In this document: piece by piece, positions 25,444 through 34,623 of the stretch | Layout of the letters: every line of letters begins with the position of its first letter | Position numbering within the stretch: position 1 is the stretch's first letter | DNA from: Planctomycetota bacterium | GTDB lineage: Bacteria; Planctomycetota; UBA1135; GCA-002686595 | Reading direction: 5' to 3' | DNA: 64,000 nucleotides | Assembly: GCA_009691855.1 (NCBI GenBank) | Contig: SIAI01000011.1 | Coordinates: forward strand, 32,343-96,342 | Notes under the pieces: generated by a model | What the model saw: only the letters and a program-made list of their open reading frames with translations | What the model was told of the DNA's origin: nothing | The model's database searches: none | Program-made: the position numbers and the translations under genes

Positions 25444-27879
25444 CTACGGACGGACGTCGAGGACCTCGCCCGCGCGGGGTGCGATCGGCACGCGCGTGAG
25501 CGCCTTGCCGCCGCGAAACAGCTCCAGCCAGCGGGCCGTGCAGGGCACGTCGACCACCGGGCTGTCGCCCGCGTGCAGCGCGAACTCGGCGCCGGCGTGG
25601 AGGGGGCCGCGGGTGCGTAGCGCCTGACCGGCCTCGTCGAGCGCCACGCAGCGGTCGCCTCCGTCGAACCCGGCCACGCGCACGCAGGCGGGACGCGCGA
25701 GGGAGAGCTGGAGCGCGTCGGAACCGCTGCGCAGGGAGAACGTGGCCGCGGCCGCCGCCGGGTGCTCGAGCGCCAGCTCCAGGGCGAGCTCGGGCTCGGC
25801 CGCGAAGCCGAAATCCCCGGCGCCGTCGGTCGCCTGCGGAGTCCAGCTCAGCACACGCCGGCCCGCGGGCCCGTCGAGGCGCACGCGCACCTCGAGTTCG
25901 GCGCCGGGCAGGGGCTGGCCGTCCTGGTCCCGCACGCTGCCGCCCACGAAGCTCACGGGACGCCGCGCGGGGAGCGTCGAGCTCCACTGCGGCCGGCGCG
26001 AGTCGAAGTGCCCGAGGTGCGCCACGCGCAGCGCATCCGCGGCGAGCGCGTAGAGGGCATATTCGCCGCGCGGCAACGAGAAGGCGAAGCGCCCTTCGCC
26101 GTCGCTGGTGCCCAAGGCGCTCGGCGTCGCTTCCGCCGTGGACTCGTCGGCGGGGAAAGCAGCCACGAGCCAACCACTCGGTTGCGGACCCAGCAGGCGC
26201 CCCGCGACGGGGTCGTAGTCGGCGCCCAGGGTCACGTCGAGGCCGTCCTCAAAGCCGTCGGCGAGGCGCTCGCCGAAGCGCCGCAGGGCCACGGGCTCGG
26301 CCTCGGCGTCGCTGAACTCGAGGACGGCGTCGGAACGCACGCCGCGCGGGAGGAGCAGGAAGTTCCCAGCCGCATCGCTGGTGGTGCTCACCTGGCCCAG
26401 GCGCACGCGCGTGCCTTCGGCCGGGCGGCCGTCCTGGTGCCGCACCGTGCCGGCCACGAGTGCCGACGGCGCCAGCGGATGGAGCACGACGCGCTCTTCG
26501 CGTCCGAGGGCGAGCGTCGCGTACTGCTCGGTCGCGAAGCCGTCGGCCTCGATGCGCAGCCACAACCCGCGGCCGCGCGCGAGCGCGGCGATCTCCAGCG
26601 CCCCGCCCGCGTCGCCCGTGAACGAGGCGCACAGCGCCGTGTCCAGGCGCAGCGGACGACCGAGACGCGTCCAGGCGCTCTCATCGCACACGAGCGCGCA
26701 GACCGCGAAGGGCACCGCGGCCCCGGACTCGTCCACCAGCTGCAGGCCGAGCGGCGCGGCGGGGGCCACGACCAGAGTCGCTTCCTCGCGCGCTGTGGCG
26801 AAGGCGAAACGCGCCGCGACGAGCGTGGTCCAACCCTCCGCGCGGACCTCCAGCTCGGCCGGCAAGGACAGGTCCGCGACCCGGAAGGCACCCAGCGCGT
26901 CGGTGGTGCCGAGCACGTGCTCGGGCTCCGCGGCTGAAACGATCGCGCCGCCGCTGAAGGGCGCGCCCTCGAGTTCGAGGGCCACCCCGCGTAGCACGAC
27001 CTCGCTGCGCGCGCGCGGTTCCCGAACCTCGGGCACCGAGTTCTGCTCGCCGGACGCGGTGGGGCGCCGCGCGGACGAACGGGGGCCGTCGCGCGGCACG
27101 AACGGGTTCGTCGGCGACGAACCGTCGCTCCATGGGGCGAGCTCGACGCGTTTCGAGGCGGGCTCGCTCGTCAACGCGGACACGCGCGGTGCTTCGCGCT
27201 CTACGCCCAGGGCCAGGGTCAGCGCGGCGCCGCCCACGGCGAGCCCCGCGGCCACACCGGCGATGGCCTTCCAGTGCCGCAGGTTCGCCAGCGACTTCGC
27301 GCGCGGCAGCCAGCCGGCCAGCACGACCAAGAACGGGCTCTCGGGCTCCATGGCCTCGCGCAGCTTCCCGCGCGCGCGCCACAGGCGCTTGCGCACGGCC
27401 AGCTCGCTGGCTCCGCAGCGCGTGGCGATCTCGGCCGTCGACAGGCCCTCGAAGTAGCGCTGGCGCACCACGGACTGGTAGGGCTCGGGCAGCCCGGCCA
27501 GGGCCTCGGCCAGCTCACGCAGGGTCGCGGCGCTCTCGAGCCCGTCGGTGACCGAAGGCGTGGCCTCCGGACGCGCCACGCGCTGTTCGCGCGCGCGACT
27601 GCGCACCAACTGACGCGAGCTGAGGCGTGACAGGTTGAAAGCCACGCGCGCCAGCCAGGCGCGCAGCTGGCGATCGTCGGCCGCGTCGCGGGGCGGAGCG
27701 GTCAGCGCGGCGAGCAGGGTCTCCTGCGTGAGGTCCTCGGCGCGCCACGGATCGCGCACCAGATTGCGCGCCACGGCACGCACCCAACCCACCTGTTCGA
27801 GGATGCGCTCGCGGGTCGGGACAGCCTGCGGCTCGTGGGACGGACGGCGCTCTGCCAGGAGGCCTGAGAGGATCGTCAT
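25444..27879 (-). CDS. ECF sigma factor fused to a membrane anchor and carboxypeptidase-regulatory-like domains
   Basis: 811 residues in one uninterrupted frame. Residues about 23-90 are sigma-70 region 2 ('VRDPWRAEDLTQETLLAAL', 'LRAWLARVAFNLSR'). About 125-180 are region 4 with the helix-turn-helix ('LPEPYQSVVRQRYFEGLST', 'AEIATRCGASELAVRKRL'). One strong transmembrane segment follows (about 207-228, AGVAAGLAVGGAALTLALGV). The remaining 580 residues hold at least three carboxypeptidase-regulatory/Ig-like repeats, e.g. 'GTVRHQDGRPAEGTRVRLG' and 'GSVRDQDGQPLPGAELEV'. The design implies a membrane-tethered sigma factor whose outer domains sense something at the envelope. No separate anti-sigma gene is adjacent. 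Confidence 0.88.
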   Translation of the reverse strand: MTILSGLLAERRPSHEPQAVPTRERILEQVGWVRAVARNLVRDPWRAEDLTQETLLAALTAPPRDAADDRQLRAWLARVAFNLSRLSSRQLVRSRAREQRVARPEATPSVTDGLESAATLRELAEALAGLPEPYQSVVRQRYFEGLSTAEIATRCGASELAVRKRLWRARGKLREAMEPESPFLVVLAGWLPRAKSLANLRHWKAIAGVAAGLAVGGAALTLALGVEREAPRVSALTSEPASKRVELAPWSDGSSPTNPFVPRDGPRSSARRPTASGEQNSVPEVREPRARSEVVLRGVALELEGAPFSGGAIVSAAEPEHVLGTTDALGAFRVADLSLPAELEVRAEGWTTLVAARFAFATAREEATLVVAPAAPLGLQLVDESGAAVPFAVCALVCDESAWTRLGRPLRLDTALCASFTGDAGGALEIAALARGRGLWLRIEADGFATEQYATLALGREERVVLHPLAPSALVAGTVRHQDGRPAEGTRVRLGQVSTTSDAAGNFLLLPRGVRSDAVLEFSDAEAEPVALRRFGERLADGFEDGLDVTLGADYDPVAGRLLGPQPSGWLVAAFPADESTAEATPSALGTSDGEGRFAFSLPRGEYALYALAADALRVAHLGHFDSRRPQWSSTLPARRPVSFVGGSVRDQDGQPLPGAELEVRVRLDGPAGRRVLSWTPQATDGAGDFGFAAEPELALELALEHPAAAAATFSLRSGSDALQLSLARPACVRVAGFDGGDRCVALDEAGQALRTRGPLHAGAEFALHAGDSPVVDVPCTARWLELFRGGKALTRVPIAPRAGEVLDVRP

Positions 27880-28037
27880 CTACGGTGTTCCTGCCGAATC
27901 GGGGTCCCCAGACTACACCGGAAGCTGCAGGGGGGCAGCGGCTTCCGGGGCGGAGCCTCGCCGGCCGCAGGTGGAGACGCAAGGCCCCACCCGCCCGGTT
28001 CCAGAGAAGCGCCAGAAACCGCGCCCGAGACCGAACT

Positions 28038-28979
28038 TCAGGGCACGCGCGGCCCGGTCTGGTCGCGGACCACGTAGCGCGGCCGGCCCTTGACCTCCTC
28101 GTAGATGCGCGAGAGGTAGAGCCCGATCACGCCCAGCCCGATCATGATGCAGCTGCCCACGATGAGCACCAGCACGATCACGGTGGTGAAGCCCGTCGCC
28201 GCGCGGCCGCAGAACCAGTTGTAGAGCGTCTGCAGGCCCACGCCGACGGCGAACAGCAGGAACACCAGGCCCATGGCCGTGACCAGCTGCAGCGGCGCCG
28301 AGGAGAAGGCCGTGATGCCGTTCACCGCCAGGCGCAGCAGACGCCAGGGGCTCCAGCCCGAGCGACCGCCGGCGCGCGGCGCCACCTCGAAGGGGACGGC
28401 CTTGCGGCGGAAGCCCAGCCAGGCCGACATGCCGCGGAAGAACACGTTGCGCTCCCCCATCTGCGCCCAGGCGGCCAGCACGCGCCGATCGACGAGCTTG
28501 AAGTCGGAGGCGCCCTCGAGGTCGAAGCCCGACAGGCGCCGGAAGGCCGGATAGAAGAGCTTCGCGCCGAGGCGCGCCAGCAGCGGCTCCTCGGCGCGGC
28601 GCGTCTTGACCGCTTCGACCACCTCGAAGCCCTCATCGCGCCAGGCGCGCACCATCTCGGGGATCAGCGCCGGGGGGTGCTGCAGATCGGCGTCCATGAC
28701 CAGCACGCCAGCGCCGCGCGCCTGCTCGAGTCCGGCCGTGAGCGCGAGCTCCTTGCCGAAGCGCCGCGACAGGCGCACGGCGCGCAGGCGCGGATTTGCG
28801 CGCGCCAGGCGCACCAGCACCTCCCAGGTGTCGTCGCTCGAGCCGTCGTCGACGAGCACCAGCTCGTACTCGAGCGCGAGCGCGTCGAGCACACCGGAAA
28901 GCGTGGCCAGCGAGCGCTCGAGGTGCGCGCCCTCGTTCAGGCACGGCAGGACGACGGAGAGGGTCGGGGCGGGGCTCAT
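28038..28979 (-). CDS. GT2 glycosyltransferase, polyprenyl-phosphate sugar transferase type (DPM1/GtrB-like)
   Basis: 313 residues. GT2 fold: 'LSVVLPCLNEGAHLERSL', 'ELVLVDDGSSDDTWEVL', and metal-binding DAD in 'VLVMDADLQHP'. There are two C-terminal hydrophobic spans ('LVTAMGLVFLLFAVGVGL' and 'VIVLVLIVGSCIMIGLGVI'), the layout of GtrB/dolichol-phosphate mannosyltransferase-like enzymes that charge a lipid carrier with a sugar. ATG overlaps the stop of the upstream membrane-protein gene (ATGA). It probably provides the donor for GT-C enzymes such as the one at 23877 or its operon partner. Confidence 0.92.
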   Translation of the reverse strand: MSPAPTLSVVLPCLNEGAHLERSLATLSGVLDALALEYELVLVDDGSSDDTWEVLVRLARANPRLRAVRLSRRFGKELALTAGLEQARGAGVLVMDADLQHPPALIPEMVRAWRDEGFEVVEAVKTRRAEEPLLARLGAKLFYPAFRRLSGFDLEGASDFKLVDRRVLAAWAQMGERNVFFRGMSAWLGFRRKAVPFEVAPRAGGRSGWSPWRLLRLAVNGITAFSSAPLQLVTAMGLVFLLFAVGVGLQTLYNWFCGRAATGFTTVIVLVLIVGSCIMIGLGVIGLYLSRIYEEVKGRPRYVVRDQTGPRVP

Positions 28980-30898
28980 CGGGACTCCGGGACGGCGAAG
29001 ACCATGACCTGTTCGTCCTCGTGGATCGGCGGCCCGCAGGCGCGCGTGAGCTCGAGGCGCACCACGTCTAGGAACGGCAGGCTCGCCTTGTCGGCGGGGA
29101 TCTGCGGCACGAGCTCGGGCACGATGCGCCGTACGACCTCGGCGAAGGGCGTCTCCAGCGCGAGCGGCTGGAACTCCCCCGTCTGACGCACGCGCACGAG
29201 CGGCTCGCGCACGAAGAAGAACGGCGTCCACAGCACCCGGCCGTCGATCCACAGGCGCTCGCGCCCGAGCGGGTAAGTCTTGTAGTGGACGATGCGCTGC
29301 ACGCCGAGCTCGCTCGCCTTGCGCACCAGCGTGCGGCCGCGCTCGAACAGGAGCTGCCAGTACCAGTTCACCAGCGCCTCGACGCGCTGGTCGTGGAAGG
29401 GCGTCACCGCCAGGGCGGTGGTGTAGCCGAGCGTGGTTTTCTTGTGGTGGAGCGTCTGCAGGTAGTCGAAGCGCCCGTTGGCCACGTGCGTCTTCGCCGG
29501 CGGCAGATCCATCACCGCGGAAACCCCCTCCTCGCGCGCGAGTTCGGCGAGATAGGGCGAGGTCGGGAGTTCGAAGCGAGCGAAGGGCACGCCCGTGAGC
29601 TCGAGCATCACGAGCCCCGCGCACGCGCACCACGTCACGCCCTGACGCCGGCCGAGGCGCGGCGCGAGGGCGGCCCAGGCCGCGGCCAGCGCCAGGCTGG
29701 CCACGACCTGCACCATCAGGAAGGCGCGGTCCGACTTGCGCAGCATGGACAGCACCGGCAAGTGCTCGAACACGGCGTAGGGCATGGGGAATTCCGTGTC
29801 GCGCCCGTTCACCACCAGGCTGCTGCCGAGCGACAGCACCCAGAACAGCAGCCCCACCACGAGCCAGGGCCAGATGCCCTTCAGGCGCCGGCCGGCGAGC
29901 ACGAGCAGCGTCAGCGTCGAGTACCCGAGCATCGTCGGCCAGGAGACGATGCTCTCCTCCTTCGGGCCGATCCAGTAGAAGCCGAACAGGTCGTTGGTGC
30001 GGTGCTTCTCGACCGCGAAGGCCGCCGTGCCCGACTCCGCACCGTGCTCGGGCCCCAGCGTGGCGTAGAGCAGCGGGAAGGCGACGACCACGGCCGCCAG
30101 CGCGCCGAGACCGAGCGACCACGACGAGCGCGAGAGCCCCGCGCGCCACGACACCTCCGGCGCCCAGGCGCGCGCGCACAGCACCAGCGCGCCCATCGTC
30201 AGGTACGCGTAGACGACGTAGTACTCCGCGCTCATCGTCATGCCCGCCGTGGCCAGCGCCATGCCCCACAGGTTGCGCGCGCCGCCCTCGCGGAAGTGGC
30301 GCAGGAAGAACAGCAGCGCCAGCGGCAGGAACTCGAAGCTGAAGACGTTGATCTGGCAGAGATAGAAGTAGTGGAACGGGCAGAAGCTGTAGACGAGCCC
30401 TGCCAGCACGCCGCCGGCCGTGCTGCCGCTGACATAGCGCGCAAGCAGCGAGAAGCACCAGGCTGAGAGCGCAAAATGCGCGAGCAGCAGCACGTTGAAG
30501 GCCGCGTGCGCGCTGAGTACCGAGCCCAGCGCGGCCAGCGTCAGCGAGTTGAGCGGCGAGAGCGTGTGCCGCGCCAGCGAGATGCCCTCGGGGAAGTACA
30601 GTTTGTCGGTCCAGTACGGCGAGTGCCCGTGGAGGATCGAGTCCTGCACCCACCACGCGTTCCACAGGTTGTTGAAATAGTCGCCGCGCAAGCCGCTCGG
30701 GCTCGCCAGCGTCGCCGCGATGGGCCAGGTGAGGACGCAGGCCGCCAGCGCGAGGCCCAGCAGGAGCAGGAGCTCGCCGCGCCAACCGGGGAAGCGCGCG
30801 CAGCCGAACACGAGTCGGTAGCGCGAATCGACCGGCATTCCCCCCGGCGCGGGGCCCGCTCTCGTCACGGGGGCAACCTGCTCGGCGCTCGACTCCAT
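28976..30898 (-). CDS. large polytopic membrane protein, probable GT-C/YfhO-like glycosyltransferase
   Basis: 640 residues with about a dozen hydrophobic spans and a C-terminal soluble segment. The first external loop 'LRGDYFNNLWNAWWVQDSILHG' and 'LYFPEGISLARHT' are characteristic of the large membrane-protein families (YfhO and relatives) that transfer lipid-linked sugars. The N-terminal 40 residues are cytoplasmic and Pro/Ala-rich. Translationally coupled to the GT2 gene that follows. Divergent from the sulfatase-fold gene at 31051 across 152 bp. Confidence 0.7.
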   Translation of the reverse strand: MESSAEQVAPVTRAGPAPGGMPVDSRYRLVFGCARFPGWRGELLLLLGLALAACVLTWPIAATLASPSGLRGDYFNNLWNAWWVQDSILHGHSPYWTDKLYFPEGISLARHTLSPLNSLTLAALGSVLSAHAAFNVLLLAHFALSAWCFSLLARYVSGSTAGGVLAGLVYSFCPFHYFYLCQINVFSFEFLPLALLFFLRHFREGGARNLWGMALATAGMTMSAEYYVVYAYLTMGALVLCARAWAPEVSWRAGLSRSSWSLGLGALAAVVVAFPLLYATLGPEHGAESGTAAFAVEKHRTNDLFGFYWIGPKEESIVSWPTMLGYSTLTLLVLAGRRLKGIWPWLVVGLLFWVLSLGSSLVVNGRDTEFPMPYAVFEHLPVLSMLRKSDRAFLMVQVVASLALAAAWAALAPRLGRRQGVTWCACAGLVMLELTGVPFARFELPTSPYLAELAREEGVSAVMDLPPAKTHVANGRFDYLQTLHHKKTTLGYTTALAVTPFHDQRVEALVNWYWQLLFERGRTLVRKASELGVQRIVHYKTYPLGRERLWIDGRVLWTPFFFVREPLVRVRQTGEFQPLALETPFAEVVRRIVPELVPQIPADKASLPFLDVVRLELTRACGPPIHEDEQVMVFAVPESR

Positions 30899-31050
30899 TA
30901 AGGGGCGCGCGCGAGTCTAGACGCACGCGAGCGCGAATCCAATCGCCACGCACTACGCGCGTGAGCCCGCCAGGTTGGATCGAGGCCCAACTTGCCGCCG
31001 CGCGCGGCGTAGCCGAAGATCCGCTGCGCGCCGCCCCCGCGCCTCCCTGC

Positions 31051-32397
31051 ATGAACTTCCTTCGTCGCGTGCTCGTCGTGCTGGCCCTCGCTGTGGCCGT
31101 CACGAGCTGCGGCCAGGCGCCGGATCCCCGCCCGAGCGTGGTACTCATCTTGGTGGATCAGCTGCGCGCGGACGCGGCCGAGCGCTGGATGCCCGCGACG
31201 CGCGCGCTGGCCGAGCGCGGCGTGCGCTTCGAAGAGATGCGCGCGGTCGCGCCCTGGACCTACCCTTCGGTGACGAGCCTCTTTTCCGGGCTCTACCCGC
31301 AGCAGCACGGCGCCGACGCCGACCAGCAGGGCAAGCGCCTGACCACCATCTCGGGCGACGTGCCGCTCCTGCCGCGCACGCTGCAGGCGGCCGGCTACCA
31401 CACCGCGGCCTTCGTCACGAATCCCTTCTTTCACGAGTGGAACCACCCGTTCGCCGGGAGCTTCGACAAGTTCGACGCCAGCTTCATCGGCGACCAAGGC
31501 CCGACGCGCGGCCACGGCGACAAGGTGTGGACGAAGCGCATGTACTCCGACTCGGTGAACGCGGCGGTGCGCGCGTACTTCGACGGGCGCGCGCTCGGCG
31601 CGGCGGAGTTCGTGTACGTGCACTACATCGACGTGCACGGGCGCAAGGAGAGCGCCGAGCGCTGGCGCGACGCGCCCTTCGAGCCCAGCTATGAGGCAGC
31701 CACGCGCTACGTCGACGGGAAGATCGCCGAGCTGTACGCGCTCTTCCGCGCGCGCTACGGCGACAAGCTCCTGTTCCTGGTGACCAGCGACCACGGTCAG
31801 GACCTCGACGACGACCTCGAGCTCGGCGAGGGGCAACCCTGGCGGCAGCGCAAGGCCTCGCTGCACGACTTCAACCTGCGCATCCCGCTGTGGATCCTGC
31901 CTAGCTCGCTGGTCCAGGAGCCGCGCGTGATCACCCAGCCGTGCGCCAACATCGACGTGGCCGCCACGCTGCTCGATTGGCTCGGGCTACCGCCGCCGCT
32001 CGGCCCGGGGCAGAGCCTGTGCGGCGCGATCCGCGGCGCTCCCTACGACGGACGGACGCGCGCGCTGTACGCGCGCAACTCGACCGGCGGACGCCTGGAG
32101 GAAGGCGTGGTGCACGCGCAGCAGAAGCTGCTGCGCTACCACGATCCCGTCGGCGGCGCAGTGCTGGCGCGACACCTGTTCGACCTGGCTGCCGACCCAC
32201 GCGAGACGCAGCTCCTGCGCGCCGACACGAGCGCCATGGAGGCGCTGCTGCAGGCTACGGCCGAGGCGCGTGGCGGCTCGTTCCCCGCCAACTTCGAGAA
32301 GCTCGATTTCGAGCTCGAGCAGCGGCTCAGGGACCTGGGCTACGCCGGCGAGGACGCCGTGCCTGAGCCCGCGGAACCGCAGGCGGAGCGGAAGTAG
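31051..32397 (+). CDS. sulfatase-fold lipoprotein with Thr in place of the catalytic Cys
   Basis: 448 residues. The ATG at 31051 gives a lipoprotein signal (VAVTSCGQ). The alkaline-phosphatase/sulfatase superfamily fold is evident: 'SVVLILVDQLRAD' with a metal Asp, 'LAERGVRFEEMRAVAPWTYPSV', 'SLFSGLYPQQHG', and 'FLVTSDHGQDLDDD' with the second metal set. The sulfatase signature should be C/S-x-P-S-R; here it reads T70-Y-P-S-V, so the formylglycine residue is missing. A phosphodiesterase or transferase using Thr is possible (inference). Its 3' end overlaps the convergent coiled-coil gene by 58 nt. Confidence 0.85.
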   Translation: MNFLRRVLVVLALAVAVTSCGQAPDPRPSVVLILVDQLRADAAERWMPATRALAERGVRFEEMRAVAPWTYPSVTSLFSGLYPQQHGADADQQGKRLTTISGDVPLLPRTLQAAGYHTAAFVTNPFFHEWNHPFAGSFDKFDASFIGDQGPTRGHGDKVWTKRMYSDSVNAAVRAYFDGRALGAAEFVYVHYIDVHGRKESAERWRDAPFEPSYEAATRYVDGKIAELYALFRARYGDKLLFLVTSDHGQDLDDDLELGEGQPWRQRKASLHDFNLRIPLWILPSSLVQEPRVITQPCANIDVAATLLDWLGLPPPLGPGQSLCGAIRGAPYDGRTRALYARNSTGGRLEEGVVHAQQKLLRYHDPVGGAVLARHLFDLAADPRETQLLRADTSAMEALLQATAEARGGSFPANFEKLDFELEQRLRDLGYAGEDAVPEPAEPQAERK

Positions 32398-33146
32398 CCG
32401 GGTCGCCTCAGGCGCCGCGGCGCTGCAGCCCCAAGTTCTGCGCGAATCTGGGCCAGCATCTGCAGCTTGGCCTCGCGCTCGCTCTCGCCAGGCGCCAGGC
32501 CCTGCACCGCGGCGTAGATCGAGGGCAGACCCCCATCGAGCTCTGCACGGCGCGCCAGCTCGGCCAGCTGCAGTTCCATGCTCGCGAGCTCCGCGCGCAG
32601 CTTGCTCAGGCGCCGCTCGAGCACGTCGATGCGCTCGCGCTCGCGCTGCACCACGCCGGCCAGAGCCGCGCGGCGGCGCTCGCCCTCGCGCGCCACGAGC
32701 AGCGGCAGGGTCGCGCGTGCGTTCGGTGCCGTGAGCAGGCGCGCGAGATCGGCTTCCAGGGCCTGCGCCAGGCTCGCCTCCTCGGCGGGCGAGAGCGTGC
32801 TCGCTCGGGCCGGGTTGCGGGCGTAGGCCAGCGCGTTCTCGAGCTCGCCGAGTTCGCTGGAGTGCAGGCGCCGTTGCAGCGAGAGTTCGGCGTGGGTGCG
32901 CTCGAGCTCGGCCACGACCTCGCTCTTGGTCAGGGCGCGCACGCGGCGCGTGCGCGCACCGAAGGCACGCCCGAAGCGCGCCAAGGCGTCCGCGCTCAGA
33001 ACGCGGGCGTGGGCCGGCGCGAGGCCGCCGCGCCGTATCAGGCTGGCCTCGATCGCCGCACCCATCAGGCGCGTGAAGTCGTCCTTGCGCACGAGGCGCA
33101 GCCAGCGACCGGGGACCGTAGCGTGCTCGGCAGGTTGCGAGTCCAT
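32340..33146 (-). CDS. coiled-coil protein sharing the C-terminal module of the 46265 protein
   Basis: 268 residues, no signal peptide or membrane span. Residues about 75-205 are heptad-rich, charged helices (e.g. 'LERRLSKLRAELASMELQL'). They are followed by 'LPSIYAAVQGLAPGESEREAKLQML' (about 208-230), which matches the C-terminus of the degenerate-GGDEF protein at 46265-47353 ('VASLYRIVQGLSADEGGAEQKKEML'); the preceding coils also align (LERRVAKL/LERRLSKL). No known family recognised. It is third in a leftward operon after pqiA- and pqiB-like genes (91-nt gap). The last 20 residues or so are encoded over the sulfatase gene's 3' end. Confidence 0.78.
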   Translation of the reverse strand: MDSQPAEHATVPGRWLRLVRKDDFTRLMGAAIEASLIRRGGLAPAHARVLSADALARFGRAFGARTRRVRALTKSEVVAELERTHAELSLQRRLHSSELGELENALAYARNPARASTLSPAEEASLAQALEADLARLLTAPNARATLPLLVAREGERRRAALAGVVQRERERIDVLERRLSKLRAELASMELQLAELARRAELDGGLPSIYAAVQGLAPGESEREAKLQMLAQIRAELGAAAPRRLRRPGYFRSACGSAGSGTASSPA

Positions 33147-33237
33147 GGGAAGCCTCGCCGCGGCAGGAAGGCGTTACATCGTGAGGGGCTGGAGGGGTGG
33201 CCCAGCGCGGCAAAAGCAGTCTATCCCCGTGCGCAGC

Positions 33238-34623
33238 TCACGGGCCGGGAAGGTCCGCGATCCGGCCCTGACCGTCCGCGACCAGCAGCAGCCCGACCCA
33301 GCGACCGTCTTCGCGGGCCAGGACCGCTGCGCCGTGCCAGCGCTCGTCCAGGGCCAGTAGCGGTGCCAGGCTCCAGCCGCGCTCGTCGTGTTCGAGGTGG
33401 CTCGCCGCGACCGCGATGGGCGCGAGGGCCGGGTCCGCGCACAGCAGCAAATCTTCCGGCTGGGCCAGGGCGCGGGTGTCGGCGCGTGGAGGCGCGCCGC
33501 CGTCGCCCGCGCTTGCGCGCCGCGCGAGCGCGCCGGAAGTCCATTCCGGCGGCGAGACGAGCGCCATGCGCGCGCCGCCGAACTCCAGGAAGACCTCTTG
33601 CGCGTCCTCGGGCACCTGCAAGAGATCCGCCGGGCCCAGCACGCTGTCGGCTTCGCGCACCAGCCAGCCCGAGCGCACGCGCGAGCGCGCGAACCAGCCC
33701 TTGGGACGCCAGCTGAGGCGCGCCGCGACGAGCCGCGGCAGCTGCGCGCTCGCGGACGTGAGTGCGCTGCCCACGGGCAACGCCGGGCGCCACTCGAGCC
33801 ACTCCGCCTCGGGTTCGCGCGCGAGTTCGAAGCGCGCGCCGGTGCTGGCGCGCGCTCCGGCCTGGGTAGGCGTGGCCAGCGCCACGCCCCCGAGCCACAG
33901 CGACTGCAGCGAATCGACGGCGAGCTCGAGACCGCCGAGATCCAGCGACAGCGCAACGCCGCGCGTGCGGTAGAAGCGCGAATCGCTGCGCACCAGCTCG
34001 GCAAAGGGCGCCTGGATGCGCGCGCGAACCTCCACCGCGGTGGCGTCGCTGGCCAGGCTCACCGCGGCGATCGCGCCGATGGCGAGTCCGCGGTAGAGGA
34101 CCGGCGCGCCGCGCGCGAGGCCGTCGCGCGCAGCGGCCAGCAGCACGACCTCCAGCGCACCTGGTTCTTCGCTCTCCGCGAGCGGCGGTTCCTCGAGCGC
34201 CACGAACTCGCGCTGCGACGCCGTCCCTTCCAGCGCCGGCAGCACGGCCAGGTAGCGCGCGCCGAGGGCCGTCTCGAGGCCGCGCACGCCCTCCACGCCG
34301 AGCACCGGTCGCGCGATCCAGAAGCGCGTGCCGGCGCGCGCCAGGGAGCTCGCCGAGCGCGCCAGGCGCACGTGCACGAGCACGTCGCCGGCCGCGCCGA
34401 GTTCCAGAGCCTCGACGCGTCCGACGTCGATGCCCCGGTAGCGCAGCGGATCCCCGGCCTCGAGCCCGTGGCCGTCCTGGGCGTGGACGAGCACGCCGGG
34501 CCCGCGCTCGGCCCAAGCGCGACGCACCAAGAACAGCGCGAAGAGCAGCGCCGCGAGCGGCAGGATCCAGGTCCAGGGGCTGCGCCGGTCGGGCGCGACA
34601 TGGGCCAAAGGTGCGGCAGTCAC
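33238..34623 (-). CDS. pqiB-like: PqiB-like MCE-domain membrane protein
   Basis: 461 residues from a GTG at 34623 that overlaps the pqiA stop (GTGA). A single N-terminal transmembrane helix ('WTWILPLAALLFALFLV') anchors two visible MCE domains, about 50-140 ('GHGLEAGDPLRYRGIDVGRVEAL') and about 160-260 ('GLARGAPVLYRGLAIGAIAAV'). PqiB proteins form periplasm-spanning lipid-transport tubes and normally have three MCE domains; here the third is absent or unrecognisable, and the C-terminal 190 residues look unrelated. Operon with pqiA and a coiled-coil gene. Confidence 0.82.
   Translation of the reverse strand: MTAAPLAHVAPDRRSPWTWILPLAALLFALFLVRRAWAERGPGVLVHAQDGHGLEAGDPLRYRGIDVGRVEALELGAAGDVLVHVRLARSASSLARAGTRFWIARPVLGVEGVRGLETALGARYLAVLPALEGTASQREFVALEEPPLAESEEPGALEVVLLAAARDGLARGAPVLYRGLAIGAIAAVSLASDATAVEVRARIQAPFAELVRSDSRFYRTRGVALSLDLGGLELAVDSLQSLWLGGVALATPTQAGARASTGARFELAREPEAEWLEWRPALPVGSALTSASAQLPRLVAARLSWRPKGWFARSRVRSGWLVREADSVLGPADLLQVPEDAQEVFLEFGGARMALVSPPEWTSGALARRASAGDGGAPPRADTRALAQPEDLLLCADPALAPIAVAASHLEHDERGWSLAPLLALDERWHGAAVLAREDGRWVGLLLVADGQGRIADLPGP

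Noticed and set aside
28980..31148. Extension of the GT2 glycosyltransferase frame upstream through the membrane-protein gene
   Set aside because: GT2 homology begins exactly at the ATG at 28979, which overlaps the preceding stop codon; the rest is a shadow frame.
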